64,000 bases of DNA. It comes from an uncultured Propionivibrio sp. (GTDB lineage: Bacteria > Pseudomonadota > Gammaproteobacteria > Burkholderiales > Rhodocyclaceae). Below, in pieces: positions 35,961 through 45,151 of this stretch. Made by a program: the position numbers and the translations under genes. The stretch's first letter is position 1. Each line of letters opens with the position of its first letter. The DNA lies in assembly GCA_938040985.1 (NCBI GenBank), contig CALHZD010000095.1:38630-102629 (forward strand). Reading direction: 5' to 3'. The notes below the pieces were generated by a model that searched no databases, had not been told where the DNA came from, and saw only the letters and a list, made by a program, of their open reading frames with translations.

Positions 35961-36956
35961 TCAGCGCGCCAGCCACTTCTCGCGCTCGAAAACCCCACGC
36001 GCCCGCGCCGTGTCCTGCTCAATATACTTGCGCAGTTCATCGCCGCTCATGAAGGCGGCCGTCTGCGACGTGCGCTCGATATACGCCTTCCATTCCGGCG
36101 TCTGGCGTACCTTGTCCATCACCTCGGAGTAAAAGCTCACAACTTCCTGCGGCACGCCGGCGGCCAGCCAGATCGTGCGCGGCATCTGATAGGCGTCAAT
36201 CGGCACGCCGGCTTCGCGGCAGGTCGGGATATCCGCCCAGCTCATGGTCTTGGTGACCTTCTGGCCGGCGGCCATGCGCTTGCTGCTGAATACGCAGAGC
36301 GGGCGCACCATGTTGGCCTTCCATTGGCCGATATTCTCGTTCGGGTTATTGACGTTCGAATCAATGTGCCCGCCGGCCAGCTGAACCGCCGCTTCACCGC
36401 CGCTTTTGAACGGGATATAGGTAAATTTGCCGCCCGTGGTTTCGCTGATGATGCTGACCAGCGTCTGGTCGGTATCCTTGGATTGCGAACCGCCCATGCG
36501 CAGTCCATCGCCCTGCTTTGCCGCGTCGATGAAGCTCTTGGCATCCTGGATCGGCGACTTGGCGTTGACCCAGATCAGGAATTCATCAAGCGCCATGGCG
36601 GCGACGGGCACGAATTTGTCGGCGGAATAGCCCATTTTGGCGACCAGCGGCAGCAGATATTCGTTGTTGGTGCCAAAGGTCACGCGGTGCGGATTGGTTT
36701 GCTCGCTGGAGCCATAGACAAAGCCTTCGCTGCCCGCGCCGCCGCCTTTATTGACGACCACGATCGGCACGTTCATCAGCTTGTTCTTGATAATGATCGA
36801 CTGGATGGTGCGGGCAAAGGTATCCGTGCCGCCGCCCGCGCCGCTGGTGACGACGAATTCGACGGGTTTTTCCGGCGTCCAGGCGGCTTGCGCCGTCGCG
36901 CAGAACAAAGGAAGTGCCGTTGCCAGCGCAACGGTCAGCGTTTGGGGTTTGAACAT
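35961..36956 (-). CDS. tctC: Bug-family tripartite tricarboxylate receptor TctC
   Basis: A 331-residue periplasmic receptor with signal peptide (TLTVALATALPLFCATAQA). The mature part begins WTPEKPVEFVV; the GAGGGTDTFARTI loop and the VVNKGGGAGSEGF segment are typical Bug ligand-binding features. The start at 36956 is backed by AAGGAG; longer upstream frames are noise. It captures the substrate for TctAB. It lies 89 bases past the pdxA-like gene. Confidence 0.94.
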   Translation of the reverse strand: MFKPQTLTVALATALPLFCATAQAAWTPEKPVEFVVTSGAGGGTDTFARTIQSIIIKNKLMNVPIVVVNKGGGAGSEGFVYGSSEQTNPHRVTFGTNNEYLLPLVAKMGYSADKFVPVAAMALDEFLIWVNAKSPIQDAKSFIDAAKQGDGLRMGGSQSKDTDQTLVSIISETTGGKFTYIPFKSGGEAAVQLAGGHIDSNVNNPNENIGQWKANMVRPLCVFSSKRMAAGQKVTKTMSWADIPTCREAGVPIDAYQMPRTIWLAAGVPQEVVSFYSEVMDKVRQTPEWKAYIERTSQTAAFMSGDELRKYIEQDTARARGVFEREKWLAR

Positions 36957-37045
36957 GAAGGCGCTCCTTGAAAATTGCAGTGGAACCGCATGGTTAAAAG
37001 TGCTGCGTGCGTGAATCGAAGGCCACAGCGTCGTGCCTGATCGCC

Positions 37046-38062
37046 TCAGGCATTGCCGGCAATACGCTTTTCTGCGGCCATTTTTGCCGCCATCAGGAAA
37101 GCGGCGCGGGCGGCGCCGACGTTGGCAACGCCTTTCCAGGCGATGTCGTAAGCCGTGCCGTGCGCAGGCGTACAGATCGGGAAGGGGAACCCGCCCAGCA
37201 ACGTGACGCCCCGATCGAAGCCCATCAGCTTCATGGCAATCTGCCCCTGGTCGTGATACATGGTCAATACCGCGTCGAAGGCGCCACCGCGGGCGCGGAC
37301 GAAAACGGTATCCGCCGGATAGGGGCCGGAAGCATCGAAACCACGCGCCACAGCAGCCTTGACGGCCGGTTCGATGATCTCGATTTCCTCGCGGCCGCAA
37401 TTGCCGCCGTCGCCGGCGTGCGGGTTGATGGCGGCCACCGCAATGCGCGGACGGGCAATGCCGGCGGCGCGCAGGCAGCGATCAGCCAGTTCCAGCTCGG
37501 CCAGAATATTTTCGGTCGTGATCGACGAGGCGACTTTCGCCAGCGGAATGTGCGAAGTTACCCGGGCGTTCCAAAGACCTTCCAACACATTGAATTCACG
37601 CGCGATGCCCGTAAAACCGATGGTGTCGGAGACAAAACCGATTTCGTCCTCGTAACCGGGATATACGTAGCGCATCGCCTGCTTGTTGAACGGCGTAAAG
37701 CAGACGGCGTCGACCGCTCCGGCTTGTGCCATATGCAGGGCGCGGCTGAAGTTGTCGATGGCGAAGGCGCCGCCGACCTTCGTCGCCTTGCAGCGCTCGA
37801 CCTTATCCGGCGAGAGGTTTTCCAGATCGATGAAATGCGGGGCGGGAGCCGAAGTCAGCGGCTGCCCCTGGCGGAGATAGACCAATGCCGGATCCACGCC
37901 GGCAACCTGGGCGCCCTGCTCGAAAATACGGCGGTCGCCGAGGACGACGATTCTTGCGGCGGCGCGGATTTCATCCAGCGCCAGCAGTTTTGCCGTCAGT
38001 TCCGGACTGATGCCTGCCGGGTCACCCATCACGAGGGCAATGCGAGGAAGTTCTGAGGCCAA
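37046..38062 (-). CDS. pdxA2: PdxA2-type 4-phosphate dehydrogenase (4-hydroxythreonine-4-P dehydrogenase family)
   Basis: A 338-residue NAD-dependent oxidative decarboxylase of the PdxA family. MGDPAGISPELTAK, the metal-ligand motif NPHAGDGG, a MYHDQGQIAMK metal/substrate motif and PAHGTAYDIA are present. The sugar-acid catabolic setting favours PdxA2, which turns 4-phospho-D-threonate or -D-erythronate into dihydroxyacetone phosphate and CO2, over vitamin B6 synthesis. First gene of the pdxA2-tctC-tctB-tctA-rpiB-like-fusion operon. No DUF1537 kinase, the usual partner, is in the window. Confidence 0.85.
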   Translation of the reverse strand: MASELPRIALVMGDPAGISPELTAKLLALDEIRAAARIVVLGDRRIFEQGAQVAGVDPALVYLRQGQPLTSAPAPHFIDLENLSPDKVERCKATKVGGAFAIDNFSRALHMAQAGAVDAVCFTPFNKQAMRYVYPGYEDEIGFVSDTIGFTGIAREFNVLEGLWNARVTSHIPLAKVASSITTENILAELELADRCLRAAGIARPRIAVAAINPHAGDGGNCGREEIEIIEPAVKAAVARGFDASGPYPADTVFVRARGGAFDAVLTMYHDQGQIAMKLMGFDRGVTLLGGFPFPICTPAHGTAYDIAWKGVANVGAARAAFLMAAKMAAEKRIAGNA

Positions 38063-38464
38063 AATCCTTCTCCTTGTAGAAAGTTCGATGTGACCGACAA
38101 AAACCTGCTGCGCTGCTGATTATGCAGCATTCCGCCGGCGCGGTTCAATGGCGACAGACCGAATGGCGTTTTTTGTATAAAGCCGGTCTATCCGGGCGGC
38201 CGTATGGCCTCGTCTGTCATGCCGCCTATGCCATGCACTTGCTGCGTGCCTGCTGCTCGTTCCTTTGCGAAGGAAATTGAAGGAAATGGGCGTTGCCGGC
38301 GGCGGGATGCGATGGCGTGGCGGAAAGGGACAAGGAACGAGGCGTATTTTGCCGAAGAATCCGCGCGGCCGGACATGGCGCGCGAATTACCGTGTAAAGT
38401 GCCTACCGGCGGATGGTCGGCCGGCTTGCCGACGATTTCGACGATTTCCCGATAGAATCGCGCC
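38063..38464. other. Divergent intergenic region
   Basis: Must hold the promoter of the minus-strand operon and of the plus-strand SDR gene. No convincing operator, hairpin terminator or small gene was seen. Confidence 0.4.
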
Positions 38465-39400
38465 GTGAAAAGAATTCGAGCACCGCGCCATGTGCGCTCC
38501 ATCCTGATCGTCGGCGGCGGCGATATTGCGCGTCGGATTTTGCCTGTTCTGTGCGGTCGCTATCGCCTGTTCGTCGTCGTGCGTGATGCAGCGCAAATGG
38601 CCTTTTGGCGCGCGCGTGGCGCGTATCCGCTGGCCGCCGATCTGGATGAGCGGCGCAGTTTAAGGCGCTTGTCCGGCCTGGCTGATATCGTCCTGCACTT
38701 TGCGCCGCCGCCCCGGCATGGGGCGGGAGACGCGCGAATGCGCTGCCTCCTGGCTGCGCTGGCGCGCGCGGCGCGGCCGCCCGGACGCATCGTGTATGTT
38801 AGTACCAGCGGCGTCTATGGAGATTGCGCCGGGGCGCGGGTGGATGAAACGCGCCCTGTGCATCCGGCGACACCGCGCGCACGGCGCCGTGTTGATGCCG
38901 AGCGCCAGTTGCGGCGTTTTGGCCGGACGCTGGGCACGGCGGTCAGCATCCTGCGCGCGCCGGGCATTTATGCCGCCGGGCGTTTGCCGCTCGAACGTCT
39001 GCAACGCGGCGTGCCGGCATTGCGTTCGGAAGACGACGTGTTTACCAATCACATTCATGCCGATGACCTGGCACGGTTGGTGTGTTCCGCACTGCGGCGC
39101 GGCCGCCCGAACCGTTGCTATAACGCCTGTGATAACTCCGAGCTTAGAATGGGCGACTACTTCGATCAGGTGGCGGATGCTTTTTCATTGCCGCGTCCGC
39201 CGCGTATTGCCCGTGCAACGGCGGAAGACACGCTTTCCGCCACCCAGCTTTCTTTCATGAGCGAGTCGCGGCGGCTGGATAACCGGCGTCTGCGCCGTGA
39301 GTTGGGCGTGCGTCTGCTGTACCCGCAGGTGGCGGCAGGCATCGCGGCGGCGCGGGCGGAAGCGTGCCGGCAGAACATGGCAGAGGGTATGCCGCAATAG
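38465..39400 (+). CDS. NAD(P)-dependent epimerase/dehydratase-like SDR (YeeZ type)
   Basis: A 311-residue extended short-chain dehydrogenase with a Rossmann motif ILIVGGGDIARRI near residue 13, STSGVYGD (around residue 117, Tyr of the active site) and FTNHIHADDLARLV near 195. A GTG start is used. Substrate unknown; YeeZ-like proteins are poorly characterised. The composition is very Arg-rich. The end overlaps the upstream open part of the methyltransferase frame. Confidence 0.85.
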   Translation: MKRIRAPRHVRSILIVGGGDIARRILPVLCGRYRLFVVVRDAAQMAFWRARGAYPLAADLDERRSLRRLSGLADIVLHFAPPPRHGAGDARMRCLLAALARAARPPGRIVYVSTSGVYGDCAGARVDETRPVHPATPRARRRVDAERQLRRFGRTLGTAVSILRAPGIYAAGRLPLERLQRGVPALRSEDDVFTNHIHADDLARLVCSALRRGRPNRCYNACDNSELRMGDYFDQVADAFSLPRPPRIARATAEDTLSATQLSFMSESRRLDNRRLRRELGVRLLYPQVAAGIAAARAEACRQNMAEGMPQ

Positions 39401-39447
39401 AAAGTGGGATACCCTGGATTCAGGACATCAGGCATAAGGAAACACGT

Positions 39448-40587
39448 TTGGAAAATTTTTTCGCCACTTGCCCGCGCGGGCTGGAAACGCTGCTTGCCGA
39501 GGACCTTGCGGCAATCGGCGCGCAGGGTGTTCAGGCTGTACCGGGCGGCGCCCATTTCAGCGCCGACTGGGATGCCTGCTACGCCGCCAATCTGCATTCG
39601 CGCATCGCCACGCGCATTTTGTGGCGCGTAGGGCAGGGGCGCTACGCAAAGGAGGAGGATATCTATCGGCTGGCGTATGAAACGCCATGGCCGCGCTGGT
39701 TTGCCCCCGAGCGAACGATTCGGGTCGATGTGACGGCAATCAGAAGCCCGCTGAAAAGCCTCGAATTCGTTACCCTGCGCATCAAGGATGCCGTATGCGA
39801 CCGCTTTCGCGCCGACGCCGGACGCCGCCCTGACATCGATACGCGTGCGCCGGAGGTGCGCGTGCATGGCTTTCTGACCGCCGATGGCTGCACGCTCTAT
39901 CTGGATACTTCGGGCGCGCCCCTGTATCAGCGCGGCCTGCGCCAGAAAACCGTCGATGCGCCGCTCAAGGAAAATCTGGCGGCCGGCATCCTGCGCCTGT
40001 CCGGCTGGCAGCCCGGCGTACCGTTGCTCGACCCGATGTGCGGCAGCGGTACGTTTCTCACCGAGGCCGCGCAAATTGCGCTCAATATTGCGCCCGGCGC
40101 GGGCGGGCGCAGCTTCGGCTTCCAGCGCCTAAAAAATTTCCGGCTGGAAACCTGGAAGAATCTGCTCGACGCCGCGCAGGAAGCCGAGAAACCGGCACGG
40201 TTCGCCCAGATTTGGGGCAGCGATATTTCGCCGGTGGCTGTGCGCGCCGCGCTGGCCAATCTCGATCGCGCCGGCCTGCTGCCGGCGGTCACGCTGAGCG
40301 CTGGCGATATCCGGGAAATTGCCGCCCCAGCATCGTCCGGTATCCTTGTCGCCAATCCGCCCTATGGCGAACGCCTGTCGGAACAGGATGAACTGGCGGC
40401 GTTCTACCCGCAGCTGGGGAGTGCGCTCAAGCGTAATTTTTCGGGCTGGGATTGCCATATTCTGACTTCGGATCTCCGTCTGCCCAAGCTGATGCGCCTT
40501 GCGCCGAGCCGGAAAACGCCGCTCTACAACGGCGCTATCGAGTGTCGCCTGTTCCGGTTCGTCATGGTGGCGGGGAGCAACCGTTAG
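39448..40587 (+). CDS. THUMP-domain class I methyltransferase (RlmL/RlmK-N-like)
   Basis: A protein of about 379 residues. It opens with FFATCPRGLETLLAEDL, the ferredoxin-like/THUMP start of RlmL-type 23S rRNA m2G2445 methyltransferases, and continues with the SAM-binding domain: LLDPMCGSGTFLTEAA and the catalytic NPPYGERL. It lacks the second (RlmK) domain of E. coli RlmL, as is common outside Enterobacteria. The start is probably TTG 39448 with AAGGA upstream; the frame is open to 39364 but that part is unconserved. Confidence 0.88.
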   Translation: MENFFATCPRGLETLLAEDLAAIGAQGVQAVPGGAHFSADWDACYAANLHSRIATRILWRVGQGRYAKEEDIYRLAYETPWPRWFAPERTIRVDVTAIRSPLKSLEFVTLRIKDAVCDRFRADAGRRPDIDTRAPEVRVHGFLTADGCTLYLDTSGAPLYQRGLRQKTVDAPLKENLAAGILRLSGWQPGVPLLDPMCGSGTFLTEAAQIALNIAPGAGGRSFGFQRLKNFRLETWKNLLDAAQEAEKPARFAQIWGSDISPVAVRAALANLDRAGLLPAVTLSAGDIREIAAPASSGILVANPPYGERLSEQDELAAFYPQLGSALKRNFSGWDCHILTSDLRLPKLMRLAPSRKTPLYNGAIECRLFRFVMVAGSNR

Positions 40588-40659
40588 TCATAAAGGCCGG
40601 GCATGAGGCGGCGCCGGAATATAAGGCCTGACGGCGCGCAAAGGCAGCGTTTTATGCCG

Positions 40660-41559
40660 TTATGCGGATTTGAGTGATTTTTTTGGATAGATGTCGAAAC
40701 GGCTCGACTGGCCGTGCAACGTATATCCCGGCGGCCGGTCGTCAAGCGGCGGCGCCTGGCGCGGCCGCTTGACGACGACGCGGTGTGAGGCCAGATCGAG
40801 CGCGGCGGCGAGCAGGGCCGGCGCATCGTCGTCATCGCCCGCCAACGGGCGCAGCAGACGCATTTCTTTTTTGACCAGTGCGCTTTTCCGGCGAGGCGGG
40901 AACATCGGGTCAAGATAAATGACCTGGGGGATATCGGCTGAAGCGCTGCCACTGCGGTTGTCGCTATGACCATGGCGCCAATCGCGCATGAGCGCGATGG
41001 CATCGCCAACGATCAGAGGCATGCGGGCAATGATGGCCGCAAGTTCGGCGTTTTCCGCTGCGCGCCGCAGCCCGTCTTCAAGCAGGGCGGCGATCAGCGG
41101 CTGTCGCTCGATCAGCCTGAGCGGGCAGCCGAGTTGCGCCAGAACAAAGGCGTCGCGGCCCAGCCCGGCGGTGGCGTCCAGCACCGTAGGGCGCAGGCCG
41201 GGCCCAATGCCGACCGCCTTGGCGATCATCTGGCCGCTACCGCCGCCGAAATGCCGTCGGTGCGCCATGGCGCCGGAGAGAAAGTCGACGCGGACGATTC
41301 CCGATATGTGAGCGTCCGTTCCGGACGGCGGCAGATATAGCTGCAACCCGGCCGGGCCGACCTGCAATTGCGCAACGAACGCCTCAGCCGGGCCAACGAA
41401 GGGTGCGGGGGGCGGGGCAGCGCATCTGTGATCTGCCTGATCTGCCGGATGGGGCGATGGCTGCGGCAGATGCAGGCGTGTTGCCCAGAAGGCCGCCTGT
41501 GCGGCGTATTCGGGCAAGAGCGGAACGACGTGGATTGGCAGTGAGGGCGACAGAATCAT
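40660..41559 (-). CDS. rsmJ: 16S rRNA (guanine1516-N2)-methyltransferase RsmJ
   Basis: A 299-residue SAM methyltransferase. SAM-binding motif [23 protein letters not shown] (motif II), the catalytic YLDPMFPPR and the C-terminal [12 protein letters not shown] are all RsmJ hallmarks. ATG 41559 gives the compact start MILSPSLPI; upstream in-frame codons are rich in Arg and unconserved. It is convergent with the methyltransferase gene at 39448, 72 bases apart. Confidence 0.92.
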   Translation of the reverse strand: MILSPSLPIHVVPLLPEYAAQAAFWATRLHLPQPSPHPADQADHRCAAPPPAPFVGPAEAFVAQLQVGPAGLQLYLPPSGTDAHISGIVRVDFLSGAMAHRRHFGGGSGQMIAKAVGIGPGLRPTVLDATAGLGRDAFVLAQLGCPLRLIERQPLIAALLEDGLRRAAENAELAAIIARMPLIVGDAIALMRDWRHGHSDNRSGSASADIPQVIYLDPMFPPRRKSALVKKEMRLLRPLAGDDDDAPALLAAALDLASHRVVVKRPRQAPPLDDRPPGYTLHGQSSRFDIYPKKSLKSA

Positions 41560-41764
41560 GAGCGTGTGTGATTCTATGAAAAATGCGCGTGAGATTGTTC
41601 GGGCGCGGTGCGAACGAGACAGGTTTGATGGATTGGACGAAATTAGACGGAACTGCGCGCGATCGAAAAACAAACTGGCTTCCGGGCGTTTTCCAAAGAT
41701 CCGCGAAAGGCGATCAAAAGTTCTTTTCGCTTTCCGGCACAGAACTCTAAATGCTTTCTATCTC

Positions 41765-41963
41765 ATTGATTCATAAAGAATTAAATCTGTAGGTGCTCAC
41801 AATCGGTTACGAAAGAATGGAACTTCTGCCACAGACGGTTTTGGGAGGCGGACGTACACTGCAGGCGTTGCTTCGGTCTCTGCCGCGAGCAACATTTTGA
41901 CCCTCCCTGACCCATCGCAACGATGGGATTTCATCCCGTGCCATACCGGCGCGGGATTTTTTT
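41765..41963 (+). ncRNA. Candidate small RNA with intrinsic terminator
   Basis: The plus strand here has no gene, yet ends in two adjacent hairpins: CCCATCG-CAA-CGATGGG (41911-41927) and a 10-bp stem ATCCCGTGCC/GGCGCGGGAT (41933-41957, one G-U pair), followed by seven Ts. A terminator with no upstream gene implies a short transcript starting somewhere between 41560 and 41880; the given 5' end is a guess. The rest of 41560-42148 shows nothing else. Confidence 0.45.
41933..41963 (+). terminator. Orphan rho-independent terminator
   Basis: Ten-base-pair stem with 5-base loop and a run of seven Ts; on the minus strand no U-run follows, so it acts on plus-strand transcription. Confidence 0.85.
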
Positions 41964-42148
41964 ATCCATATTGGCTCGCACTTTATCGCCTTATGCCTTT
42001 GCCGGCCTTATGCTGCGGCCTGCTTTCTGGCGCGAGTGTTGCCATTATCGATAAACCTGATTTCCCGCAGCGTTGAATGTTTTACCGTACTGCTGTCGCA
42101 TGACTTGGGCAAAATCTATTTTTTAGTTTCATCGGCCGTATTTGTCAG

Positions 42149-43054
42149 CTATTTCGCGCGATTTTCCTGAAGTTTGACCAACATATGCAGCAGGCGGTTA
42201 ACCGGCACGTTGATGCCATGCGCCTGCGCGCGGGCGAGGACATAGCCGTTCAGACAGTCGATTTCCGTGCGGCGGCCGCGCCGCAAATCCTGCGCGGTCG
42301 AAGAATACTGGTGGGGCATCGTTTGCGCGATGCTGCTGACCGTATGATCAATATCCGCAGGCACACTGATGCCGTCTGCTGCGGCGACCTGCAAGCATTC
42401 GGCCAGAATGGCGCGCATCGTTTCCGGCGCGCCGGGGGTTTGCACGAGCTGGCCATAGGGCAGGCGAGTGATTCCTGACAGGGCGTTATAGACGCAATTG
42501 ACGATAAGCTTGGCCCACAGATCGTCGGCGATTTTTGGTGAAATGCGTGCCGGAATGCCGGCCTCGCCGAATAAAGCGAGCAACATTTGGCGATGGCGTG
42601 TTTCACCGATGACCAATTCGCCGCGACCGTGGTGGCGCACATGGCCGGGACCGGCCATTTCGGCGGCGACATAGACTGCCGTCGCAATGACTTCCTGCGG
42701 TAGGCGCTGGCGTAGCCGTTCTGCATTGTCGAGGCCGTTTTGCAGACTGAGCACGATGGCGGAGGGAGCCAGGTGCGGGGCGAGCTGCACTGCTGCGGCC
42801 GGCGTATCGGTCGATTTAACGCAAAACAGTACGATCTGCGCAGCGCGCGCCGCTTCGGCTTGCGTGCTGGCGGACACGGCAATTCGCTCGGAGAACGTTG
42901 TGGTTTCCAGCCACAGGCCATTGCGGCGGATGGCATCGACATGGCTTTCGCGGCCAATCAAAACGACATCATGGCCGGCGCGCGCCAACAGGCCGCCATA
43001 ATAGCAACCCACGGCGCCTGCGCCCATCACGGCAATTCTGGTCGGTTCATTCAT
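42149..43054 (-). CDS. panE: 2-dehydropantoate 2-reductase family protein
   Basis: A 301-residue NADPH-dependent ketopantoate reductase, the step before pantothenate synthase in coenzyme A synthesis. Rossmann motif VMGAGAVGCYYGGLLARAG at residues 9-27; the catalytic Lys lies in LWAKLIVNCVYNALSGI; a conserved Glu/Asn region TEIDCLNGYV follows. ATG 43054 has an excellent GGAGGG site. Paralogs are common in betaproteobacteria, so a role on another 2-oxo acid cannot be excluded. Confidence 0.9.
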   Translation of the reverse strand: MNEPTRIAVMGAGAVGCYYGGLLARAGHDVVLIGRESHVDAIRRNGLWLETTTFSERIAVSASTQAEAARAAQIVLFCVKSTDTPAAAVQLAPHLAPSAIVLSLQNGLDNAERLRQRLPQEVIATAVYVAAEMAGPGHVRHHGRGELVIGETRHRQMLLALFGEAGIPARISPKIADDLWAKLIVNCVYNALSGITRLPYGQLVQTPGAPETMRAILAECLQVAAADGISVPADIDHTVSSIAQTMPHQYSSTAQDLRRGRRTEIDCLNGYVLARAQAHGINVPVNRLLHMLVKLQENRAK

Positions 43055-43764
43055 TTTCAACCCTCCTGTAATCCTGCTATTCACGTCGCGATGCCCGCAT
43101 ACTTCGGGCGGATGGAAAGATTGTAAACGTAGGCTTTCTCAGGATGCTTTTCCTTTTTGCCATAAACCAGCCGATGCGGCGTTTTCATATGGATGTGTGG
43201 TCGGCCGCAATCGTCCGCGATTGCCTGCAATCGCCCGTTTCTCGACCGCCGCCCACGCTCGCCGTTGGGTTTCCGGCTCATGGCCCTGCTTAAAGGTCGA
43301 TTGTTGAAATCGTATGCGATACAGCCTGTTCCTTGGGTTACATGAGACACGCCGGCTTTGAAGATTGGCCGTAATGCCGGTAACTCACCCGCCGTCCGAA
43401 CTCGACGGGCGGCGGCGTTGCGCCATGCATCGTCGGCTTCTTTCGAGCGTAAATGCAAAAATGGCTGGAATGCCGCTCGGCCCGCCCGCTGCGTAGCATT
43501 ATAGTGAGGGGGAGCGGGTTGCGGACTATGGGTTGTCCTATTGGCTGTCCGCAAAGCCCGTGTAAAGTTCGTGAAATGGCGCAACGGGCGGGGCGATGAT
43601 ACAAGGTTCGACGGCGCCCGCCGGTTTGCCTCATAATCCGGCTTCGCCTCCGTACGTCATTTTTTGGTGTTTCGGCCGTTCATTCGCGCAAGCTGGCTTC
43701 GCCGGGCAGGCGTTTTTCAGAGCGCGGCGGATGAGGATAGCCGCCGTCGTTCAACGACTCTTTT
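43055..43764. other. Long spacer with an unassigned minus-strand frame
   Basis: About 700 bases between panE and the TSUP gene. A 167-residue minus-strand frame (43081-43584) contains a partly protein-like stretch (CGRPHIHMKTPHRLVYGKKEKHPEKAYVYN) but no ribosome site or known domain; it may be a decayed gene. No tRNA or terminator was found. Confidence 0.4.
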
Positions 43765-44535
43765 ATGAATTACGAACTTTTCCCTTTTTTTATGCTGGGC
43801 GTTGCGGCGCTGTTTGCCGGTTTTATCGACGCAGTGGTCGGCGGCGGCGGCCTGATTCAGGTGCCCGCCTTGTTTTCACTGTACCCGGATACTGCGCCGG
43901 CGAGTCTGTTCGGCACCAACAAGATTTCCAGTTTTGTCGGCACGAGTAACTCGGCCAGCCGTTACATCCGCAGTGTCCGGATGCCGTGGCGCGCAGTGCT
44001 GCCGGCCGCGGCGGCTGCCTTTCTCTTTGCCTACCTCGGTTCAATGTCGGTGGCCTGGCTGCCGCGCAACCTGCTGCGTCCAATGATTCTGGCGCTGCTC
44101 ATCGGCGCGGCCATCTATACATTCTGGCGCAAAGAGTTCGGCGCGATCCACCGGCCGCGGCATGTGGGGCGGGATGCGCTGCCCCGCGCGCTGCTGCTGG
44201 GGGCGGTGATTGGTTTCTACGACGGGTTTTTCGGGCCGGGCGCGGGCAGCTTCCTGATCTTCCTTTTCATTCGCGTGTTCGGCTTCGATTTCTTGCATGC
44301 CTCGGCGTCTGCGAAAGTCGTCAATGTCGCCACCAATCTAGCCTCCATCGGCTTTTTCATTCCGCACGGCCACTATCTGCCGCTGGCGGCTGTTCTGATG
44401 GCCGCTGCCAACCTCATCGGCTCGTTGATCGGCACGCGCATGGCGCTTACACGCGGCAGCGGCTTCGTTCGCCGCTTTTTTCTCGCGGTGGTCTGCGTGC
44501 TGATCGTCAAGTTCGCCTGGGACACCTTCGCGTGA
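43765..44535 (+). CDS. TauE/SafE (TSUP) family exporter
   Basis: A 256-residue inner-membrane protein with about eight hydrophobic segments. The two TSUP repeats are visible: FIDAVVGGGGLIQVPAL near residue 20 with FGTNKISSF near 48, and FYDGFFGPGAGSFLIFLFI near 145 with ASAKVVNVATNLAS near 180. The family exports sulfite, sulfoacetate or related anions. It overlaps the next gene by 4 bases (GTGA), so the two are translationally coupled. Confidence 0.93.
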   Translation: MNYELFPFFMLGVAALFAGFIDAVVGGGGLIQVPALFSLYPDTAPASLFGTNKISSFVGTSNSASRYIRSVRMPWRAVLPAAAAAFLFAYLGSMSVAWLPRNLLRPMILALLIGAAIYTFWRKEFGAIHRPRHVGRDALPRALLLGAVIGFYDGFFGPGAGSFLIFLFIRVFGFDFLHASASAKVVNVATNLASIGFFIPHGHYLPLAAVLMAAANLIGSLIGTRMALTRGSGFVRRFFLAVVCVLIVKFAWDTFA

Positions 44536-44918
44536 AGAGTGTCGAGTTCCGCACCGACAAGCGCTTTATCCGCCGGGCGCGCGAGCTGAAAACGGTCGGC
44601 GCCATGGTGCGTCTCTATTGCCGCGCGCATCACCGCGCCATCCAGGGCTTATGCGGCGAATGCAACGTCCTGCTCGACTACGCCCGGCGACGGCTGGAAG
44701 CCTGTCCTTTCGGCGATGCCAAGCCAGCGTGCAACAAGTGTCTGGCGCATTGCTACAGCGCCCATCACCGCGAACAGATACGCATCATCATGCGCTGGGC
44801 GGGGCCGCGCATGCTGCGCCACCATCCGCTAATGGCGATCCGCCACCTGCTGGCCGCCCGCCGCCCGCCGCCGCGCCTGCCGGAAAAGAAGGCCAGGGTG
44901 CGCAAGACGGCGAACTGA
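44532..44918 (+). CDS. YgbA-like nitrous-oxide-stimulated-promoter family protein
   Basis: A 128-residue cytosolic protein of the family named for its E. coli member YgbA, induced by nitric oxide through NsrR. The cysteine/histidine pattern is visible: LYCRAHHR, LCGECNVLLDYARRRLEACPFGD, CNKCLAHCYSAHHRE, IRIIMRWAGPRML. The cysteines suggest metal or Fe-S binding. GTG start inside the stop of the TSUP gene. The basic C-terminus is low-complexity. Confidence 0.9.
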   Translation: MKSVEFRTDKRFIRRARELKTVGAMVRLYCRAHHRAIQGLCGECNVLLDYARRRLEACPFGDAKPACNKCLAHCYSAHHREQIRIIMRWAGPRMLRHHPLMAIRHLLAARRPPPRLPEKKARVRKTAN

Positions 44919-44934
44919 TGGACATGCCGAAAAA

Positions 44935-45055
44935 GGGGCGCCCGCAACTCCTTATGGATAGGGCGTCTTCGCGCAGGCGCCTCTGAAACCCTTATAAACA
45001 GGGGGTTTGCGAGCAGGGTGCTCTGAGAAGCCCTGTTTACAAGGGCTCCAGAGCA
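44935..45055. repeat. Family A repeats after the YgbA-like gene
   Basis: Three units: CCTTATGGATAGGGCGTC (inverted orientation), CCCTTATAAACAGGGGG, and GCCCTGTTTACAAGGGCTCC, with CGCGCAGGCGCCTCTG-type linkers. It begins 17 bases past the stop codon of the YgbA-like gene. Confidence 0.75.
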
Positions 45056-45081
45056 TCTATATGTGAGACAGCGCAAAAAAC

Positions 45082-45149
45082 ATAGCGGCTCGACTTTGCC
45101 AAAAGACAAGGCGAAGCCAACACCGTATTTTGGCAAAGGGAGCCGCTAT
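45082..45149 (-). repeat. Family B hairpin element at the ubiX 3' end
   Basis: A 68-bp element with near-perfect arms: ATAGCGGCTC-GACTTTGCCAAAA and TTTTGGCAAAG-GGAGCCGCTAT around a 23-base middle (GACAAGGCGAAGCC...). It ends 2 bases from the ubiX stop and may end or stabilise the ubiX mRNA. Related copies lie at 58333-58399 and 63950-64000. Confidence 0.8.
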
Positions 45150-45151
45150 CC

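Noticed and set aside
35745..36971. 408-residue plus-strand frame
   Set aside because: Runs through family A repeats and the antisense of tctC; no recognisable domain.
37007..38056. 349-residue plus-strand frame opposite pdxA2
   Set aside because: Antisense shadow; the minus-strand protein has clear PdxA motifs.
43081..43584. 167-residue minus-strand gene
   Set aside because: Only part looks protein-like and no start signal is seen; reported as unassigned spacer instead.
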